Assembly (NCBI GenBank): GCA_003508005.1
Contig: DNUE01000050.1
Span: 34,304-42,418, forward strand
Source of the DNA: Desulfobulbaceae bacterium
GTDB taxonomy: Bacteria; Desulfobacterota; Desulfobulbia; Desulfobulbales; Desulfobulbaceae
Direction of reading: 5' to 3'
DNA: 8,115 bases
Made by a program: the position numbers and the translations under genes. The notes below the pieces were generated by a model. That model had not been told where the DNA came from, ran no database searches, and saw nothing but the letters and a program-made list of their open reading frames with translations. This document shows positions 1 to 7,696 of the stretch, in pieces. Within the stretch, counting starts at the first letter, position 1, and each line of letters opens with the position of its first letter.

Positions 1-1512
1 GGCAAAGAGGAAGGAGCCGGTGGGGGAGTTCGGATTGCCCAGGCCGGCCCGGGAACGCTTGATGGCCTTGACGATGGTGTCGATCGCCTCGTCCTGACCA
101 AAGATCACCGACTTGAGGTTCCGGTCCAGTTCGCGCAGGCCGGTACTGTCGGAGACGGTCTTGCTGGTGACCGGCACCCGGGCGATTTTCGAGACGATCT
201 GCTCGACATCGCGGATCGTTACCGTGCGGTCTGTTTTGCCGGCGAGGCGGAACGCCGCGCCCACCTCGTCCATGACGTCGATGGCCTTGTCCGGCAGGAA
301 ACGGTCGTTGATGTAGCGCTCGGCCAGCTCGGCGGTCGCCCGGATCGCCGGTTTGGAATAGCGGATATGATGGTGTTCCTCATACCGTGACTTCAGGCCG
401 TGTAAGATGCTGCAGGTGTCTTCCACCGAGGGCTCGGCAATGTCGATTTTCTGGAACCGGCGGGACAGAGCCCGGTCTTTTTCTACGTGATTCTTGTATT
501 CCTCGTAGGTGGTGGAACCGATGCAGCGGATAGTCCCTGACTGCAGGGCGGGCTTGAGGAGATTGGAGGCGTCCATGGAGCCGCCGCTGGTGGCGCCGGC
601 TCCGACTATGGTGTGCATCTCGTCGATGAAGAGGATGGCATGCTCCTTTTCTTCAATGGCCGTGATGACCGCCTTGATTCGTTTTTCGAAATCCCCCCGG
701 TACTTGGTGCCGGCAACCAGGGTACCCATGTCCAGCATGTAGATTTCGGAGTCCCGCAGAAGATCCGGCACCAGCCGGGCCGGGTCCGGCTTTTTTTCCT
801 GCCGGGCGAGCTTATCCTCATGGATGCGCAGAGCCAGTCCTTCGGCCATGGCCGTCTTGCCCACACCCGGCTCGCCCACCAGCAGAGGGTTGTTCTTGCG
901 GCGGCGGCACAGCACCTGCATCATCCGCCGCAGTTCATGTTCGCGGCCGATGAGGGGGTCGATCTTTCCTTCCGCCGCCTTTTGGGCGAAGTTGACCGTG
1001 TATTTTTCCAGGGGATCCGGGACGGCGGAATCCTTTTTTTTGTCCGGGGCCGCATCGGTCCTGCGCAGGGGTTCCTTCTGCAGGCTTTCGGGCAGGGCAT
1101 GAGAGATGTACTCGACCACATCCAGCCGGCCGACACCTTCGCTGCCCAGGAAATACACGGCATGGGAATCAGGCTCGGCAAATATGGAAACCAGTATGTC
1201 TCCGGTATCCACCTGCTTCTTGCCGCAGCTCTGCACATGATTGACCGCGCGTTGAAGTACGCGGTTGAAGGCAACGGTCTGGGCCGGTTCAGTGGCGGTG
1301 TTCTTCAGGATCGGCAGGCCTCCGGCAAAAAAGCGTTCCAGCCTTTTTTTCAGATTTTCCTCGTTGCCGCCGCAGCTGGTGATGACGTGCTTGGCCAGGT
1401 CATCGTGGAGCAGGCCGTAAAGCATATGTTCCACGGTCACATATTCGTGACGGTAGGATTTAGCCTCCTTGATGGCTTTGATCAGGGCAAGTTCAAGTTC
1501 TCTGCTGAGCAT
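1..1512 (-). CDS. clpA: ClpA, ATP-binding unfoldase subunit of the Clp protease (3' end outside the window)
   Basis: ClpA is a cytoplasmic hexameric AAA+ unfoldase that threads substrates, including those brought by ClpS, into the ClpP peptidase. Reading down from an ATG at 1512 gives 504 uninterrupted codons to the window edge, about two thirds of the usual 750-760 residues. Seen: an N-terminal Clp repeat domain (about 1-145) starting MLSRELELALIKAI; a charged linker; AAA domain 1 with Walker A GEPGVGKT (213-220), Walker B LFIDE (D297, E298), pore loop GTKYRGDFE, and arginine-finger region ALSRRF (R351/R352). The start of domain 2 (IFGQDEAID, then SFLFA) is present; the edge falls just before the expected second Walker A. 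The Walker A to Walker B interval is about 13 residues longer than I remember for E. coli ClpA, with extra KKPDPARLVPDLL-like sequence. The start lies 19 bp after clpS with only a weak GGAA ribosome site. ClpB and ClpC are excluded by the ClpA-type N domain, lack of a long middle coiled coil so far, and the clpS neighbour. Confidence 0.97.
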   Translation of the reverse strand, partial: MLSRELELALIKAIKEAKSYRHEYVTVEHMLYGLLHDDLAKHVITSCGGNEENLKKRLERFFAGGLPILKNTATEPAQTVAFNRVLQRAVNHVQSCGKKQVDTGDILVSIFAEPDSHAVYFLGSEGVGRLDVVEYISHALPESLQKEPLRRTDAAPDKKKDSAVPDPLEKYTVNFAQKAAEGKIDPLIGREHELRRMMQVLCRRRKNNPLLVGEPGVGKTAMAEGLALRIHEDKLARQEKKPDPARLVPDLLRDSEIYMLDMGTLVAGTKYRGDFEKRIKAVITAIEEKEHAILFIDEMHTIVGAGATSGGSMDASNLLKPALQSGTIRCIGSTTYEEYKNHVEKDRALSRRFQKIDIAEPSVEDTCSILHGLKSRYEEHHHIRYSKPAIRATAELAERYINDRFLPDKAIDVMDEVGAAFRLAGKTDRTVTIRDVEQIVSKIARVPVTSKTVSDSTGLRELDRNLKSVIFGQDEAIDTIVKAIKRSRAGLGNPNSPTGSFLFA

Positions 1513-1531
1513 AGTCGTTGTTCCGGATATA

Positions 1532-1885
1532 TTATGTTTCCACTTTTTCCAGCGAGCATTTCAGCGGAAACTGGTTTTTACGGGCCAGGTCATGGACGAT
1601 CGCGGCCTTGGTTTCACCGATTTCCCGGGTATATACCCCGGCGATTCCCAGTCCCTGGTGGTGAACATTGAGCATGATCCGGGTGGCCTCGCTGGTGTCC
1701 TTTTTGAACACCTTTTCCAGGATCATCACCACGAAATCCATGGTCGTGTAGTCGTCATTGTGCAGCAATACCTTGTACAGGGGAGGCTCCTTCACCTCGC
1801 TGCTGCTGCGGGTGAGGGTTTTCTCAGCGAGACCGGTCTTGCTTTTCCCCATATTCTGCAACGCATCAGTGAGTTCTATCTTCAT
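1532..1885 (-). CDS. clpS: ClpS, N-end-rule adaptor for ClpA
   Basis: ClpS binds the N domain of ClpA and hands over proteins with destabilising N-terminal residues (Leu, Phe, Tyr, Trp) for degradation by ClpAP. The protein has 117 residues, close to the usual 105-120. The first 33 or so are a flexible, charged extension as in the family; the core runs from PPLYKVLLHNDDYTTMDFVV (from residue 34) to the end. The substrate-pocket residues are all present: N43, D44, D45, the gatekeeper-position M49, and H75 in NVHHQG. The M49 to H75 distance (26) equals that between M40 and H66 of E. coli ClpS. The end PLKCSLEKVET matches the typical CSLEKA-type C terminus. The ATG lies 5 bp after the holA stop codon with no clear Shine-Dalgarno sequence, which suggests translational coupling to holA. 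clpA follows 19 bp downstream. Confidence 0.97.
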   Translation of the reverse strand: MKIELTDALQNMGKSKTGLAEKTLTRSSSEVKEPPLYKVLLHNDDYTTMDFVVMILEKVFKKDTSEATRIMLNVHHQGLGIAGVYTREIGETKAAIVHDLARKNQFPLKCSLEKVET

Positions 1886-1890
1886 GGCGG

Positions 1891-3306
1891 TCAGCTATTT
1901 CTATAAGGTAATGCGTGCGAATTTTTTTGCAAGACCGCTTTGTCATCGGGCACCAGCATCGACAGAAGCAGGTATTGCAGCGTGGTTTCCTGCGCAATGG
2001 TGGATCCCTTGAGCCGGAAATCAGCAGCGAGGACCTGTTCCAGCCATCTCCGGAGGGTGGAGAGCGGAAATTCGGCCGCGGTTTTGAACTGCATGTACAG
2101 GGCATAGGGATGGCCGGAAAGTTCCTGCTTCCACTCTTCATTCTCCTTCAGACGGGGCAGAACCTGTTGCTGAAAGGCAGGCTGGGGCATGGAGCGATAG
2201 TAGCCGTTTTCCGGCTGGTCCTGCAGCGCTCGGAACAGCAGGAGGGTGCGGACGTAGTTTTTCAGGGTGGCGATCATCGCCAGGGGGTGGATGCCGTATT
2301 CTACGAGACGGCCGGCGACCAGCAGGCATTTTTCCAAGTCCCGCTTGCCCAGGGCATCAGTCAGTTCATAAAGGGCCTCCTGGCGGGTGCGGCCGACCAG
2401 AGACTCCAGGTCAGCGGCGACGATCCGGGTGCTGTCGCCCGCGTACAGGGCAAGTTTCTCGGTTTCCATCACCACCGCCACCGGGTGAAAGCCCACTCGT
2501 TCAATCAGCTGCTCGGCGACAGCCGGAAGCATGATTTTGCCGAATCCGGCCAGGGTTTTGTGCACCAGTTCAAGAAGAATTTTTTTCTGGGCGGACTGCG
2601 CCCGACTGCTGCTCCCGCTCTCAACGCTTAAGTCGACAACTACCTGGTTTTCGGCCAGGTACTTGTACAGCCGCTTGCGCCTGTCCACCTCCTCGGCCGT
2701 CAGGATCAGGATGTTCTGTCCGGGGATCCCGCTGACAAGTTTTTGTTCGAGCAGGGCGGCCGGGTCATCCACGCTCCGGGCAGAGGTTTCCTGCGGCTGG
2801 GCCGGAAACGCGTTGAGCAGGCTGCCGGTCCAGCCCAGGTCCTCCTGGGGCTGGGCAAAGCCGAACATTTTTTTCCACTGGGCCGGGGAGAACCGGCCCG
2901 GATCGTTCTCCGGATCGTCGGGCTTAAGTCCTGCGCTTTCGAGCATGTTCTGCAGGTGTTGCGCCGCCTTGTCGGGTTCATTGTTCTGCCTGGCCCGGGC
3001 CGCCTTTTTCCAGAGGGATTCAGCGACCTTGACGCTGTGGAGCAGCCTGGTATTGGTGACCCGGTAGATTTGCCTTCCGGGAAAGAGGCTGAAACTGGTG
3101 AGCCTATGCAGAGTGGTGGCAAAGGGCTCCTGGTCGCCGTCAATGGGGTGGACAATACCCCCGCCGGCCAGGAGGGCATGGCAGAGGGAGTCCGCTGCCT
3201 GCTGGCTGAGGAAGCGCTCGCCGATTATCAGGTAAGCCCTGGCGCACTCTCCCCCACGGATGCGGGTCAGCAGATTGTCCAGTTGTTCGGAAGTTTGGAC
3301 CGCCAT
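1891..3306 (-). CDS. holA: DNA polymerase III delta subunit (clamp loader), with a large insertion
   Basis: The delta subunit is the clamp-opening wrench of the replicative clamp loader and binds the beta sliding clamp. The protein has 471 residues against about 340 in E. coli. Seen: an N-terminal AAA-like region with YLIIGERFL (25-33) and the clamp-binding-like segment SFSLFPGRQIYRV (71-83), comparable to MSLFASRQ of E. coli delta. A proline- and glutamine-rich stretch (about 98-180) has no equivalent in E. coli delta. The fold then resumes with NILILTAEEVDRRKRLYKYL (198-217). Next come the domain 2 lid (LPAVAEQLIERVG, METEKLALYAG, VGRTRQEALYELTDALGKRD) and a helical C-terminal collar (HPLAMIATLKNYVRTLLLFRALQ, then RLKGSTIAQETTLQYLLLSML). 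The start is supported by a good ribosome site, GAAGGA (3314-3319), 7 nt upstream of ATG. It lies 18 bp after the upstream gene and 5 bp before clpS. Family assignment rests on the RYLKG/FRALQ-type pattern and overall order; no Walker A is seen, as expected for delta. Confidence 0.9.
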   Translation of the reverse strand: MAVQTSEQLDNLLTRIRGGECARAYLIIGERFLSQQAADSLCHALLAGGGIVHPIDGDQEPFATTLHRLTSFSLFPGRQIYRVTNTRLLHSVKVAESLWKKAARARQNNEPDKAAQHLQNMLESAGLKPDDPENDPGRFSPAQWKKMFGFAQPQEDLGWTGSLLNAFPAQPQETSARSVDDPAALLEQKLVSGIPGQNILILTAEEVDRRKRLYKYLAENQVVVDLSVESGSSSRAQSAQKKILLELVHKTLAGFGKIMLPAVAEQLIERVGFHPVAVVMETEKLALYAGDSTRIVAADLESLVGRTRQEALYELTDALGKRDLEKCLLVAGRLVEYGIHPLAMIATLKNYVRTLLLFRALQDQPENGYYRSMPQPAFQQQVLPRLKENEEWKQELSGHPYALYMQFKTAAEFPLSTLRRWLEQVLAADFRLKGSTIAQETTLQYLLLSMLVPDDKAVLQKNSHALPYRNS

Positions 3307-3313
3307 GTCGTTG

Positions 3314-3319
3314 TCCTTC
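3314..3319 (-). promoter_or_regulatory. Ribosome binding site of holA
   Basis: GAAGGA on the minus strand, 7 nt before the holA ATG. It is the clearest Shine-Dalgarno sequence in the four-gene run and fixes the holA start at 3306. Confidence 0.8.
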
Positions 3320-3324
3320 AGTAT

Positions 3325-5784
3325 TCAGCCTGACTGCTGACCTGGGTCAGCACCTTCTTTCCGCCGGGCCGCTTTTTCCTCATCGAGGATCTTGTGCATG
3401 ATGGCCGGCAGGGTGCCGGGCTGCAGGTAATCCCGTCCCTGGCCTCTCTCGAAGATGAAGGCCAGTTCTCCGGCAACCACTTTCCAGGAGATGGCGGAGG
3501 GCTTGCCGGCGATGATCTCGAAGAAGTTCTTGTTATAGGGGTCGTTGATGTTCGCCAGGCCCGTGCCGATGGTGGCCAGGATATCGACATGCCCCAGGAA
3601 CATCTGGCTGAGGTGGGTGTAGGACTTGACCCCGCCGCAGGAGCCGAGGCTCAGGAACCGCTGTTTCGCCTGCAGATTCGCTTCCGACAGGCGGCCGGCC
3701 TTCATCAGTCTAGCCAGCGGCTCGGTGATCTGCTCGGAGCGCCAGTAGCTGTGCCCGCGCTGGGCAAACATCTCCGAGCCGCCGAGGATGAAGCGCGCCA
3801 TGAGCTGCTCCTGGTTTTGCTCGCCGCTGTAGACAAAGGCGGCGTGGTTGATGGTCAGACCGTTGACCGTGCGGACAAAGGACACGGCAAAGGGGTTGCG
3901 GCGCATGCTGGCGAACAGGGAAGACAGGTCCTGGCCCGAGCCCCCTGCGTTTCTGATCTGGCCGCGGATCTGCTGGATCTGCTGCGCGGACAGAGAATCG
4001 AGGGTAAACTCCTCGGACAGAGTAAGGCGGTAGCCGCTGGCGAGCAAGGTCCTGGCATTGGACAGGAAGGAGTCGCGCCCGTCATCATCGGGATGAAAGA
4101 CGGAGATGGAGCGCAGTACCCCGTCTTCTTTCCACTCCGTAAAGGGAGTAACCTGATAGGGATGCAGGTTGATCGCCCCGTGCCTGGCGATGAGGCCCGC
4201 GATCATATCTTTGTCCCCTCCACCCAGCAGCTCGGGAAATTCCTCGAGATAATACTGGAGGATGACCCGGATCAGCCGGGCGTAGGAAACTGCACCGGAA
4301 TCCGCCTGCCGGATCATCCTGGAGAGAAGATAGGTTCTGGCCGAGGGAGCAAGAACTTCCAGCAGATGCATGAAGGTTGCCGAGAACAGGATAACGGAGT
4401 CCTCGTCCTTGAAGGCCGATTCGGACACCAGCTCCAGAATCTGTTCCTGCTCCCGCGGGTTGTCGGGAAAAAACACGGTCATCTTGCCTTTCTGGGCGAG
4501 ACTGACGATGAAGCTGGAAACCAGCTGATTGCCCGGGTCCGTGTCCTTGAGGAACAGCAGCAGGTTGTTGGCGAAATCCCTGGCCACGTGCTCCTGCAGT
4601 ACCGGCACCAGGATGTTGCGGAATGAACTGTCATAGAGTTCGCTGCCCTGGGCGAGCAGGGCATAGATATTGGCGGAGGTGAGCTGTCGGGCGGTCTCCA
4701 CCCGGTCCGCTGCCGTCGCCTCCTTGAGCAGGGCGATCCGGGCAGAACTACTCCCGACCTGGGAGAAACGGTCGCTGAAGCGGGAGCAGACCCTTGGCGA
4801 GAGCATGGCAAAGCGGTCCTGCAGCTGCTTGACCGAATACCCCTGCAGCTCGGCATTGGAAATTTCCAAACCGTACCAGTCGGTTACCGCATGGAGGTTG
4901 TTGATATTCCAGATCAGTTCCGTGCCGCCCGAATACATGGCCCGTACAAGGGTGTCCTTCTGCTTGTCGCTCAAGGTCCGGAACTGCAGTTCCTGGATCG
5001 GCGTCGGGTTGGCGAAATAGGCGACCAGCCAGAACCAGCCTTCCTCCGCGGTCATGTTGTCGCTGCGGAATAAGGTGCCGGCGTTCCAGGCGTTGTCCGG
5101 GTTCAGGAGGAGGATCAGGTCCATGGCGTCCTTGACCTGGGCCATGGTCATGCCGGGAAGGCGGGCAAAAGAACCGACGGCCCTGGCCTGATGGTCGTGC
5201 ATCCGGGTGATGCGGCCGATATTGTCCAGCGCCTCTTCGGCGCTGATCCCCTGAACGGAAAGCAATCCCTGCAGGGCCTGGTTCTGGATATTGTTCAGCT
5301 GGTTGAGCAGGGGGATGGTTTTCAGGGCGTGGCCCGGGGTCACCCTGGACAGGGTACTGTACAGTTTGAACGATTTTCCCGCCTCATAGCCGAGGGCTTT
5401 GATCTCAGTCAGGGCAGGGATGGCCAGGTCGAGAGTTACCCCCGATAGACTGCTCCACTGTTCATAGCACAAGACCTGTTCGTAAGAGAGCCGGGTGTTG
5501 AGCAGGAGGGACCACACCTCCCGGCTCCGGGGAAAGTCAATACCCTCCACCCTGCTGATCTGCCGGAAGAGCCGGCGAGAGTTGTAGTCGAGGCCCAGGA
5601 TGACCTGGGCGCCGAATTCGAGCTCTTCCTGGGTGAGGCAGGGGATCTGCCGATAGGCGTCGTAGGTTGTTTGCCAGCTTGCATCGTAGATCCGGCTGCG
5701 GGCCGCATGGCCGGCTGAGTGAAAGGCAATTGCCAGCAACAGGGCAATTGCGGTGATGCGGAATTGAGGGAAGGCAAGGTTCAT
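3325..5784 (-). CDS. Large exported protein of unknown function; possible caspase-like C-terminal domain
   Basis: I do not recognise this gene. From the ATG at 5784 it encodes 819 residues; a TTG at 5802 in frame would add six (GGGGA lies 13 nt upstream of the TTG, and nothing clear precedes the ATG). Seen: an N-terminal signal peptide with a hydrophobic core ITAIALLLAIAF and a likely cleavage site near SAGHAA, so the protein is probably periplasmic or secreted. There is no lipobox Cys. Roughly residues 30-540 look almost wholly alpha-helical, with many short Leu-rich helices like a solenoid. The last 260 residues look alpha/beta: HPDDDGRDSF (D566-D568), a strand leading into AQRGHSYW (H678), then RFLSLGSCGG (C716), then TIGTGLANINDPYNKNFF. 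A hydrophobic strand ending in His-small and another ending in Gly-Ser-Cys-Gly is the pattern of the clan CD cysteine peptidase dyad. Peptidase function is inference. Only four cysteines occur in the mature protein. The gene heads the holA-clpS-clpA run, 18 bp before holA. Confidence 0.88.
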   Translation of the reverse strand: MNLAFPQFRITAIALLLAIAFHSAGHAARSRIYDASWQTTYDAYRQIPCLTQEELEFGAQVILGLDYNSRRLFRQISRVEGIDFPRSREVWSLLLNTRLSYEQVLCYEQWSSLSGVTLDLAIPALTEIKALGYEAGKSFKLYSTLSRVTPGHALKTIPLLNQLNNIQNQALQGLLSVQGISAEEALDNIGRITRMHDHQARAVGSFARLPGMTMAQVKDAMDLILLLNPDNAWNAGTLFRSDNMTAEEGWFWLVAYFANPTPIQELQFRTLSDKQKDTLVRAMYSGGTELIWNINNLHAVTDWYGLEISNAELQGYSVKQLQDRFAMLSPRVCSRFSDRFSQVGSSSARIALLKEATAADRVETARQLTSANIYALLAQGSELYDSSFRNILVPVLQEHVARDFANNLLLFLKDTDPGNQLVSSFIVSLAQKGKMTVFFPDNPREQEQILELVSESAFKDEDSVILFSATFMHLLEVLAPSARTYLLSRMIRQADSGAVSYARLIRVILQYYLEEFPELLGGGDKDMIAGLIARHGAINLHPYQVTPFTEWKEDGVLRSISVFHPDDDGRDSFLSNARTLLASGYRLTLSEEFTLDSLSAQQIQQIRGQIRNAGGSGQDLSSLFASMRRNPFAVSFVRTVNGLTINHAAFVYSGEQNQEQLMARFILGGSEMFAQRGHSYWRSEQITEPLARLMKAGRLSEANLQAKQRFLSLGSCGGVKSYTHLSQMFLGHVDILATIGTGLANINDPYNKNFFEIIAGKPSAISWKVVAGELAFIFERGQGRDYLQPGTLPAIMHKILDEEKAARRKEGADPGQQSG

Positions 5785-6116
5785 ATCGGTTCGTGAGGAC
5801 AACGAGAATATATTTTCCCCGGGCTTTCTTTGAGTTGCAATAATCAGGCGTGATCGGAGCGCACTGGTGCAAACCCAACTATCTTATTCGATTCCGGTTG
5901 TTTTTGCACTGAGATTAGGAGCTTGTCAGGTAATCAGGGCGGTGGGAGTGAGGGAATCGTTGCGTTCAGAACAGTGCCTTCCTTGCCATCAGGCACAGCA
6001 CCAGCAGGGCGTGAACCGTCGTCGACTTCGGAGAAATCCTGTGAACTTCCTGCTGTATTGAGAGAAAACACATACGATTTCGTGACGGCATCCCGCAGAG
6101 GTGTCGTGCATTTAGC

Positions 6117-6145
6117 TTGTCAGTTCTGCCCAGGGCTTGTATTTT
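6117..6145 (+). promoter_or_regulatory. Predicted sigma70-type promoter of the cdaA fusion gene
   Basis: TTGTCA (6117-6122) and TATTTT (6140-6145) are separated by an ideal 17-bp spacer. Transcription would start near 6152, giving a leader of about 54 nt before the ATG at 6206. Matches to consensus are 5/6 and 4/6. This is a pattern call only. Confidence 0.5.
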
Positions 6146-6194
6146 CTTGGAGAAACAGGAATCAATATCCAGGGGTTGAATTGGGTCGTGTGAC

Positions 6195-6198
6195 AGGA
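6195..6198 (+). promoter_or_regulatory. Ribosome binding site of the cdaA fusion gene
   Basis: AGGA lies 7 nt before the ATG at 6206, separated by TCTTTTT. It supports this start, which places the first membrane helix at the expected distance from the N terminus. Confidence 0.65.
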
Positions 6199-6205
6199 TC
6201 TTTTT

Positions 6206-7696
6206 ATGGGCATTGCTGATTTTTTTTCCCAGGCCGCCCACCAGTTTACCGACTGGCGGGTGATTCTTGATATACTTGTTTTCGCCGTCTTTATCTACCT
6301 GCTCTATCGAACGCTTCGGGCCACCGGCACCTGGCAGATAGTCCTCGGCCTGACCATTGCCGCCGTGGGGGCGGGGCTGGCAAGCCTGATCGGCCTGCGC
6401 GGGGTTGAGTGGATCTTCTCCAACTTCTCCCAAGTCGCCCTGATCGCCTTTCTGGTCATTTTCCAGCCGGAGATGCGCAAATTCCTTGAGCGGACGACCT
6501 CGCTGCTGCGGGGGCAGACCCGGGACGATTCCGTCAGCCTCGCTTCCCTGGTGGAAGACGTGCTGTTTGCCCTGGCCAAAAGGCGCTGGGGCGGACTGAT
6601 CGTCATTCCCGGCCAGGATTCATTGAAACAGTGGATCAGCGAAGGGGTCCTGGTGGATGCCGTGCCCAGCTTCTCCCTGCTGCTGTCCATTTTCGACCCC
6701 AATTCGCCCGGCCATGACGGGGCGGTGCTCCTCGAGAACGGGCGGATCTCCCGGATCGCCGTGCGGCTTCCCCTGTCGGAAACGAACAGGCTGCCCGAGG
6801 TCATGGGGACCCGTCATCATGCCTCCCAGGGGCTTGCGGAAAAAACCGATGCCTTAATTCTGACTGCTTCCGAAGAGCGGGGCACCATCCTGATTTTTGA
6901 AAAAGGCAGGTGGGCCCCGGTTAGAGAACAGGGGGAGGTGATTGCCCGCATCCTGGAACACGGGACCGCCACTATACCGAAGGATGCAGTGCGAACCAAG
7001 CTCAAGGGCCGCCAGTGGAGAAACGCCATGGAGGCAGGTGCCTGCTTTGCACTTGCCTGCCTGTTCTGGGTGACTGTGGTCATGAGCAGAACCCAGATCA
7101 ACGACATGGTCTTCACGGTGCCGGTGCAGTATACCGGCCTGCAGAACAACCTGGTCGTGGAAGGGGATGTGCCGCAGGAAGTCAAGCTGCACGTGGAGGG
7201 ATCGACCTCCGCCCTTACTACCCTGGATCTGTCCCTGCTCAAGGTGCTGGTGGACCTGTCCGAAGTGAGCGAGGGGGAGCAGACCGTGGCGCTCAACGAG
7301 CAGAACGTGCGTGGAAGCAAAAAGGTGAAGGTTTTGGAGATCATCCCCGCGGCCATTGACCTGCAGGTCAAACAACTGGAGGAAGCCGTCCTGCCGGTGG
7401 AGCCGCAGATCCTGGGTCAGTTGCCTGCGGGTCTTGAGGTCCAGTCGGTAGAGGTCCGGCCGGCAAAACTCAAGGTGTTCATCCCGAAAACCAGGAAGAA
7501 AAAGAACGCTACTTCTCCCGTCCTCCAGACGACTCCGATTTATCTGAACGGTCTCCGGGAAAGCACCACCGTGTACTGCACCATCGTTGTCCCGCCCGGC
7601 ATCCATAGCCCCGACCGCCGCTGGCCGGATATTGAAGTTCGGCTCAACGTTGGTCCGACGGCCGGAAAGGCCAAGGCGAAAAAACCGGACGCGTGA
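6206..7696 (+). CDS. cdaA: Membrane diadenylate cyclase fused to YbbR (CdaR-like) domains
   Basis: Makes the second messenger c-di-AMP from two ATP at the inner membrane. The protein has 496 residues, against about 270 for a stand-alone CdaA. Domain order: three membrane helices (about 18-37, 43-63, 68-86), the conserved FQPEMRKFLE link, and a cytoplasmic DAC (DisA_N) domain (about 95-245) with GHDGAVLLENGRI (D171-G172-A173, metal and nucleotide site) and GTRHHASQGLAEKTDALIL (R203-H204-H205). These are followed by a fourth helix (about 277-296), two YbbR-type beta repeats (about 299-392 and 393-484) that should lie in the periplasm, and a short Lys-rich tail. In Firmicutes CdaA and its regulator CdaR (YbbR repeats) are separate, adjacent genes; here they form one chain. 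The usual RHR motif reads RHH. Four helices put both termini of the cyclase domain in the cytoplasm, consistent with the layout. The gene is alone on its strand; no glmM is visible. Identification as a cyclase is firm; activity with RHH is inferred. Confidence 0.95.
   Translation: MGIADFFSQAAHQFTDWRVILDILVFAVFIYLLYRTLRATGTWQIVLGLTIAAVGAGLASLIGLRGVEWIFSNFSQVALIAFLVIFQPEMRKFLERTTSLLRGQTRDDSVSLASLVEDVLFALAKRRWGGLIVIPGQDSLKQWISEGVLVDAVPSFSLLLSIFDPNSPGHDGAVLLENGRISRIAVRLPLSETNRLPEVMGTRHHASQGLAEKTDALILTASEERGTILIFEKGRWAPVREQGEVIARILEHGTATIPKDAVRTKLKGRQWRNAMEAGACFALACLFWVTVVMSRTQINDMVFTVPVQYTGLQNNLVVEGDVPQEVKLHVEGSTSALTTLDLSLLKVLVDLSEVSEGEQTVALNEQNVRGSKKVKVLEIIPAAIDLQVKQLEEAVLPVEPQILGQLPAGLEVQSVEVRPAKLKVFIPKTRKKKNATSPVLQTTPIYLNGLRESTTVYCTIVVPPGIHSPDRRWPDIEVRLNVGPTAGKAKAKKPDA

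Larger units (their letters stand above)
5785..6205. other. Divergent intergenic region, no convincing gene
   Basis: This 421-bp stretch separates the leftward four-gene run from the rightward cyclase gene and must hold promoters for both. The rightward one is recognisable (6117-6145). For the leftward side I see only a weak candidate: TTGCAA (5840-5835), 17 bp, GAAAAT (5817-5812). This would place the transcript start very close to the ATG at 5784 and exclude the TTG start. There is also an imperfect palindrome GCACTGGTGC at 5861-5870, a possible operator. Short open frames across the region (for example plus 5867-6061 and minus 5966-6433) show no ribosome site, family likeness or sensible coding pattern, and I treat them as chance. 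Confidence 0.6.

Noticed and set aside
613..1671. 352-codon open frame on the plus strand opposite clpA and the clpA-clpS gap
   Set aside because: It lies antisense to two firmly identified genes, has no family likeness and is typical of long shadow frames in GC-rich DNA.
3394..4626. 410-codon open frame on the plus strand opposite the exported protein gene
   Set aside because: Antisense frame with a repetitive Gly/Gln/Glu/Asp composition and no domain pattern; the minus-strand frame has a signal peptide and structured motifs.
5725..5751. Two copies of the palindrome GCAATTGC
   Set aside because: Both encode Ala-Ile-Ala in the signal peptide core; codon reuse explains them.
5867..6061. Short plus-strand frame containing CLPCH, a haem c attachment pattern
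   Set aside because: It has a GTG start without a ribosome site, only one motif in 64 residues, no signal peptide and an Arg-rich tail; a chance CxxCH is more likely.
5966..6433. 155-codon minus-strand frame across the divergent promoter region
   Set aside because: It overlaps the start of the cyclase gene by over 200 bases and has no recognisable features.
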